This document shows positions 58,289 to 64,000 of a stretch of DNA of 64,000 nucleotides, in pieces; positions within the stretch are counted from its first letter, which is position 1, and the number at the start of each line of letters is the position of its first letter. Source of the DNA: Ashinkailepas kermadecensis (Eukaryota > Arthropoda > Thecostraca > Neolepadidae); assembly GCA_034440615.1 (NCBI GenBank), contig JAOTOM010003840.1, positions 1-64,000 on the forward strand, read 5' to 3'. Below the pieces are notes generated by a model. That model did no database searches, was not told the DNA's origin, and saw nothing but the letters and a program-made list of their open reading frames with translations. Position numbers and translations under genes: made by a program.

Positions 58289-58579
58289 CCTGTTTTAGCC
58301 CCGAATGCGTCGTATCAGTTACGTCCACAGAGGACATAACGGGACGGACAGGAAATTGCGTAGTCGTGTCACAGGAAATGCTGGTGGCGTGCCTTGGTAT
58401 CCTGTGGCGCCCATTTCAATCACAGCCACCCCTGCGGCTCGTCTACGTTGAAGAGAGTTCACGACGATGAGCCAGCACCCACCCGTGCTGGCATTGTTCG
58501 GATAAGTGTCGGCTGTTCAGGAAGCCCGCGGCGTCTCCTGGAACCGGCGCCGTGGTCAGACGCCAGCAGTCAGTCACCG

Positions 58580-58808
58580 ACCATTGGATCTGTGACCTTC
58601 AGGGTCAGGTCAGTCTGCTGTGTTCGCTGGCTCTGTGACCTGTAGGGTCAGGCTAGTTTGCGGTGTTCGGCTGGCTCTGTGACCTTCAGGGTCAGGTCAG
58701 GTCCGTCTGCCGTGTTCGTTGGCTCCGTGACCTGCAGGGTCAGGTCAGTCTGCCGTGTTCGTTGGCTCCGTGACCTGCAGGGTCAGACCAGTCTGCTGTG
58801 TTCGCTAG
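58580..58808. repeat. ~43-bp minisatellite, ~5 units
   Basis: Units contain GGCTCCGTGACCTGCAGGGT followed by CAGGTCAGTCTGCCGTGTTC, with small length differences. GACCTGCAGGTC-like half-palindromes recur. Confidence 0.9.
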
Positions 58809-59734
58809 CGTCTTTGTGCCGTGTCGGGGCGGCGGCCGTGTGGCGTCGTTGCTCCCTCAGAGCCAATCGGCCCAGCTGACGGTCCGGGCCGGCGCGCGCT
58901 GTCGCCACTGGTGGCCGGCCCCAGAGCGTGCCAGTGACACCACCAGCGCTAGTGCCAGTGACACCACGCCGTGGTGTTGTCGACGCCGCACCGGCGAGCC
59001 CTGCACACCGGCCTGAAAGCGCCTGCGTCGGCCGCCGGCCGCCGGCCGCCCAGATGCGGCCGCAGATAGGCGGCCGCGCGCCGCTGAATCGGCATGCAAA
59101 TCAGCCGCCGGCCGCCGCTCGCGCCGCCGCCGCCGCATCCGGGCTGCCGGCCGGGCTCGGTCCAGCCCGCCTCACGTGCCCGCTTCGACGGCACGTGTGC
59201 GTGTGCATCTGAGTTACCAGCTCCGCGGCAGAGCAGAGCAGCGGCTCACCGAGGCGGTCCGTCCGGGCCTGCTGCTCTGCGGTGGCTGGCTGGCGACCGA
59301 ATTGCTTCCGGGTCGCATCCTAATTGGTCGAACGCTCACTGCCGTCGTTGCGAGAGGTCACGCGGCGATCACGCCTGGAGCGACCCGTGTATTTGTAAAC
59401 AGGTTAGCGTGATGAAAGAACAGAACACAGGTGTGGTGTGATGGAAAACGCCGGGTGGTCTCGTGTGACGTAATCGGAATTGGACGGACGTAATTGGATC
59501 GGATGTAGTTGAGATACACTGAGGACTGGGAATCATACCGGATGAGTGGTTGACATTGCCGGAAACTCGCAATGGTATTTTAAACCATTGCGCAATGGTA
59601 TGGTATTTTAAAAAACGCCGAGGCGTATTTTAAAACATTTTAGCCATGGGAGGGGAACGGCGGCAAAATATGCACGAAAATGAAAAACTTGGTCAGGACT
59701 GATCAGCTTGTCCCTGACAACGTGAGAAATTTGT
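58809..59734. other. GC-rich, no gene recognised
   Basis: 58810-59230 is dominated by GCCGCC/GGCCGG words; frames are open on both strands by composition. Nothing recognisable. Confidence 0.35.
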
Positions 59735-60092
59735 TTATCCCTGAGAGGAGGTAATTTCCTCATGAAATTTGTGAACCACTGAGAGGAGGTAATTTCCTCT
59801 TGAAATTTGAGTTTTACTGAGAGGAGGTAATTTCCTACTGAAATTTGTGAACCACTGAGAGTAGATAATTTCCTCCTGAAATTGGTGCATCACTGGGGGA
59901 GGTAATTTCCTCCTAAAATTTGTGTTTCATTGAGAGGAGATAATTTCCTCCTGAAATTGGTGCATCACTGGGGAAGGTAATTTCCTCCTGAAATTTGTGT
60001 ATCACTGAGAGGGGGTAATTTCCTCTTGAACTTTGAGTATTACTGAGAGGAGGTAATTTCCTCCTGAAATTTGTGTTTCATTGAGAGGAGGT
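59735..60092. repeat. ~36-bp hairpin-forming minisatellite, ~10 units
   Basis: Each unit contains GAGGAGGTAATTTCCTCCTG, an inverted repeat (AGGAGG...CCTCCT around TAATTT), followed by AAATTTGTGTATCACT-like spacer. Some units are variants (GGGGAGGTAATTTCCTCC). This is a tandem row of short hairpins. Confidence 0.95.
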
Positions 60093-60279
60093 GAGGTGGT
60101 TGTCGGACCGGCAGGCCGGAGGCTGTGTCGGGCCGCGGTGCGCAGATGACGGCGCGGCGCTGCCGACATGTGTCTCGTTAGTGGGGCGGGCGCCGGCGGA
60201 CGTGAGCGCACCGGACGCGGCGGCACCGCCACCGGCGCTCCGGCCGGCACTAATTAGCAGCGCCGCCCGGCCAGGGCGC

Positions 60280-61827
60280 GGCCGCCGCCCGGTGGGACTC
60301 GGCTGGCCGACACACTCCAGCACGTGGCCGCCGCCCGGTGGGACTCGGCTGGCCGACACACTCCAGCACGCGGCCGCTGCCTGGTGGGACTCGGCTGGCC
60401 GACACACCCCAGCACGCGGCCGCTGCCTGGTGGGACTCGGCTGGCCGACACACTCCAGCACGCGGCCGCCGTCCGGTGGGACTCGGCTTGCCAGTACACC
60501 CAGCACGCGGCCGCTGCCCGGTGGGACTCGGCTGGCCGACACACTCCAGCACGCGGCCGCCGTCCGGTGGGACTCGGCTTGCCAGTACACCAGCACGCGG
60601 CCGCTGCCCGGTGGGACTCGGCTGGCCGACACACTCCAGCACGCGGCCGCCGTCCGGTGGGACTCGGCTTGCCAGTACACCAGCACGCGGCCGCTGCCCG
60701 GTGGGACTCGGCTGGCCGACACACTCCAGCACGCGGCCGCCGCCCGGTGGGACTCGGCTGGCCGACACACTCCAGCACGTGGCCGCCGCCCGGTGGGACT
60801 CGGCTGGCCGACACACTCCAGCACGCGGCCGCCGCCCGGTGGGACTCGGCTGGCCGACACACTCCAGCACGTGGCCGCCGCCCGGTGGGACTCGGCTGGC
60901 CGACACACTCCAGCACGTGGCCGCCGCCCGGTGGGACTCGGCTGGCCGACACACTCCAGCACGTGGCCGCCGCCCGGTGGGACTCGGCTGGCCGACACAC
61001 TCCAGCACGCGGCCGCTGCCTGGTGGGACTCGGCTGGCCGACACACTCCAGCACGTGGCCGCCGCCCGGTGGGACTCGGCTGGCCGACACACTCCAGCAC
61101 GCGGCCGCTGCCTGGTGGGACTCGGCTGGCCGACACACTCCAGCACGCGGCCGCCGCCCGGTGGGACTCGGCTGGCCAGTACACCAGCACGCGGCCGCTG
61201 CCCGGTGGGACTCGGCTGGCCGACACACTCCAGCACGTGGCCGCCGCCCGGTGGGACTGGGCTTGCCAGTACACCAGCACGCGGCCGCCGCCCGGTGGGA
61301 CTCGGCTGGCCGACACACTCCAGCACGCGGCCGCTGCCCGGTGGGACTCGGCTGGCCGACACACTCCAGCACGTGGCCGCCGCCCGGTGGGACTCGGCTG
61401 GCCGACACACTCCAGCACGCGGCCGCTGCCTGGTGGGACTCGGCTGGCCGACACACTCCAGCACGCGGCCGCCGCCCGGTGGGACTCGGCTGGCCAGTAC
61501 ACCAGCACGCGGCCGCTGCCCGGTGGGACTCGGCTGGCCGACACACTCCAGCACGTGGCCGCCGCCCGGTGGGACTCGGCTTGCCAGTACACCAGCACGC
61601 GGCCGCTGCCCGGTGGGACTCGGCTGGCCGACACACTCCAGCACGCGGCCGCCGCCCGGTGGGACTCGGCTGGCCGACACACTCCAGCACGTGGCCGCCG
61701 CCCGGTGGGACTCGGCTGGCCAGTACACCAGCACGCGGCCGCCGCCCGGTGGGACTCGGCTGGCCAGTACACCAGCACGCGGCCGCTGCCCGGTGGGACT
61801 CGGCTGGCCGACACACTCCAGCACGCG
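60280..61827. repeat. GC-rich 44/46-bp minisatellite array, ~34 units
   Basis: The 46-bp unit is GCGGCCGCTGCCCGGTGGGA then CTCGGCTGGCCGACACACTC and CAGCAC. A 44-bp variant ends GCCAGTACACCAGCAC. Units further differ by GCGG/GTGG at the start and CTGCCC/CTGCCT/CCGTCC. GTGG units create CACGTG at the joint. The unit has no stop codons in most frames, so frames of 520-611 codons occur on both strands; none has a plausible protein. Confidence 0.97.
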
Positions 61828-62893
61828 ACGCTGTTCGCGCCGTTCCGACGGCAAAAGGCAGACGGCGTGCGAGCGGATGTGTCTCGCTAGGTGCTCCGCG
61901 GCCTAATCGGGCAATCGAACCGTTGGTGCACTTGTCAAGTCGGCGCACCCTTTGCATGCATTTTTATTTTATTATATTTTATTTTGAAATTCAGAGCAAT
62001 GCAGGAGGCATTGCTCTGAACTTCTACATCTGGCCCAATGCACCGAATGTGCAGGAACTGCAATCGCTGATGATGTATATATATATATATATACATGGCT
62101 ATTTCTCTCTGTCCATATGCATCTGCGCGCCTCTACCTTGGGTATACGTCCGAGATTAGGTCATACCTGCGACCTCCATCTACCTGCCCTCTCTGGCACG
62201 TGATTGGTTTCAAGTGAGGGCTCTGGATCCGGCCTGCCGAACTCTTTGCCGGCTAATGTTGTCAGATTAGGGATATTAGCCGGGCCGGTTCGGCCGATCG
62301 CGGGCTCCCGCTTGTTTTGGTGATTTTGGTCACCGGACATCAGGCCGGCCGCCAGCATTACATCACAAACTGACCGGACCCACCTCGAAGTCGTGCCACG
62401 ACTTGCCCAAGAGTTGTCGAGGCACGCTCCAGTTATCCCCGCGTGCTCTTTGGGATAATTCGCTTGCGTACAAATCATGCCCTTGGAATGCATGGCGAGT
62501 GGCGTGCTTTACACTATGACGTCACGTGTAGGAACAATAGTCTGTCATGGCCCGGCAATACATGGTGAGTGGCGTGTTTTGCACTGTGCCTTCGTGTGAC
62601 GCGTAGCGACACATCACTCCTGAGTCTCGTCGTGGCGCGGCAATCACTACCGACACGATCAACCAGAGCAGTCCTCAACCTCACGGAGTTACACGTGTTT
62701 TAAGAATCCAAGTGGTCAGACGGGCACTTGTACCCACCTCGGCCCAGTCATGACACGCTGACATGCCGCCGCCGGCCACTCAGTGTGCTCTTGAGGCGTG
62801 CTCGAAAATGTTACAGCATTTCACAAAGCGAACCACTAAACTAAACCGCTAGACTATGCTTCCAGAGCATGCTACTGCGGGAGGTTGATACTA
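61828..62893. other. No gene recognised
   Basis: Contains a short (TA)n tract at 62074-62092. The 110-codon minus frame at 62161-62493 resembles no family I know. Confidence 0.4.
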
Positions 62894-63044
62894 TTGGCGT
62901 CGCAAATAGCTTGGCAGTCAGGCTGAGCGTCTTGGCGCCTGAATATCCTGCAAAGATATACTGATTCCCACCATACCTATACATATGTAGTATATGCAGG
63001 TGCCGGGACGCCCAGCCTGACTGCCAAGCTATTTGTGACGCCAA
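62894..63044. repeat. Long imperfect hairpin, 48-bp arms
   Basis: 62894-62941 pairs with 62997-63044; five of 48 positions differ. The loop is 55 nt and pairing may extend outward through GAGGYATC. It could be a fold-back MITE remnant or a small-RNA precursor; the sequence alone does not decide. Confidence 0.85.
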
Positions 63045-63371
63045 TGATGCCTCTATACTCGAGGCTGGCGAACTAGCTGTGATAAACAGCGAACGGTGGC
63101 CGCAGGATGAGCTTGTTTGGGGCGGCTGATGCTACCTCAGGCTACACATCCTGTGTGTGTTCGCCTGTCCGTGAACCCCGCCCTGCCCTTCCGCCGTTCA
63201 TTCACCTGCCCCTCCCCTCCGCTCCCCTTGCCTCGCCTCTCCCCGCCACCCTCGTTATTGAGCCGTACGGCCGCAGCACGCGCAGCGTTCCGCGTCGGCA
63301 GCGCAGAAATGGCAATCCAGCCGGAGCGGCCGGCCGGTGAGCGCAGAGCGCCCTGACTCCCGAGCGGCGCC

Positions 63372-63572
63372 GACCAGCAGCCACGTGTCCGGCCGCCGCC
63401 CGCAGACGACCAGCAGCCACGTGCCCGGCCGCCGCCCGCAGACGACCAGCAGTCACGTGTCCGGCCGCCGGCCTCAGACGACCAGCAGCCACGTGTCCGA
63501 CCGCCGCCTGCAGACGACCAGCAGGCACGTGTCCGGCCCCAGCGGCCACGTGTCCGGCCCCAGCGGCCACAG
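63372..63572. repeat. 36-bp GC-rich minisatellite with CACGTG
   Basis: Five to six units of GACCAGCAGCCACGTGTCCG then GCCGCCGCCCGCAGAC, shortening to ~25-bp CCAGCGGCCACGTGTCCGGC units at the end. Open frames on both strands (63137-63945) are repeat-driven. Confidence 0.93.
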
Positions 63573-64000
63573 CGGTCACGTCCGCGGCCGGCCGTGGGCT
63601 CGTGAGGCCGGCACCGCCAGCCGCGCGGCCGACTACAAAGCCGGCCGCAAACAAGCCTGTGTCGGCCGACAATTAAAGCCGACGTGCGGACGCCCGGGGC
63701 GGCGGGCGCCGGCCCAGTCATGCGCGAGCCCTCTCGTCCGCTGTCGTGTCCACCTGGACACAGTCACTGGACGCTTCATCGACCCCCCTCCAGACTCGCT
63801 CCCCGGCGCGGAGGCGCGCATCGGAACAGGACCTGCCTGCAGCCGGCTACGTGCTAGTCGTGTCGAATCATGCCGCTATCTTCCTGGGATGGTGGGCCGG
63901 CGGCATGCCCTGCCACCATGCCGCTATGTTGCGGGGTGTACGTGACTATGTCGCTGTTTTAGCATATCTGTTCTGGAGCCACTATGCTGTCATGCCGCTG
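63573..64000. other. GC-rich end of window, no gene recognised
   Basis: Short ATGCCGCTAT words recur near 63870-63995. Nothing coding was supported. Confidence 0.35.

Noticed and set aside
60091..62159. Open frames of 520-611 codons on both strands
   Set aside because: They are translations of a stop-free 44/46-bp tandem repeat; overlapping frames are all open and none has protein-like composition.
63137..63945. About 200-codon frames on both strands near the window end
   Set aside because: Driven by the 36-bp GC-rich minisatellite and flanking GC-rich DNA.

Overview
This is eukaryotic, almost certainly metazoan, DNA. It has spliced genes with GT-AG introns, several non-LTR retrotransposons, hAT-type MITEs, SINE-like fragments and long micro- and minisatellites. 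Short (TTAGG)n/(CCTAA)n motifs, the arthropod telomere unit, are scattered through one repeat family, and together with the LINE types they suggest an arthropod, possibly a crustacean or chelicerate. The species cannot be read from the window. No prokaryotic or organellar features were seen.

Layout. Positions 1-27365 form a nested transposon complex. Its substrate is a degenerate ~30-bp minisatellite (3040-3356, 11792-12296, 26052-27365). A non-LTR retrotransposon with RNase H lies in it, flanked by a perfect 14-bp target duplication (12283-12296 and 26038-26051). A 9.0-kb hAT-like element (copy B, 15590-24595) lies in the RNase H domain of that LINE with a perfect 8-bp target duplication (ATCATGGT). 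A near-identical 8.4-kb copy (copy A, 3371-11791) sits in opposite orientation 3.8 kb away. A truncated copy (C) starts the window and a diverged one (D) lies at about 48030-49110. No transposase was recognised in any copy.

Positions 30625-38832 (+) hold a five-exon gene for a vanin/biotinidase-type secreted amidohydrolase, with all three nitrilase catalytic residues and compatible splice phases at every junction. Its introns hold minisatellites, an unassigned TIR element and another degenerate array. Positions 39410-43140 (-) hold a nearly intact CR1/L2-like LINE with three frameshifts. An acylphosphatase coding exon lies at 45057-45347 (-). Positions 46440-47150 (-) are a LINE endonuclease fragment split by a hAT MITE with a perfect 8-bp target duplication.

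From about 49 kb on, no gene was recognised. The sequence becomes GC- and CpG-rich and carries a TIR element (52189-53689), microsatellites and several minisatellites. The largest is a ~34-unit 44/46-bp array (60280-61827) that is open in several frames only because its unit lacks stop codons. The two supported host genes, vanin-like and acylphosphatase, are on opposite strands and show no obvious functional link. The main interest is the nested, inverted, polymorphic hAT-like element pair and the LINE concatemer it interrupts.
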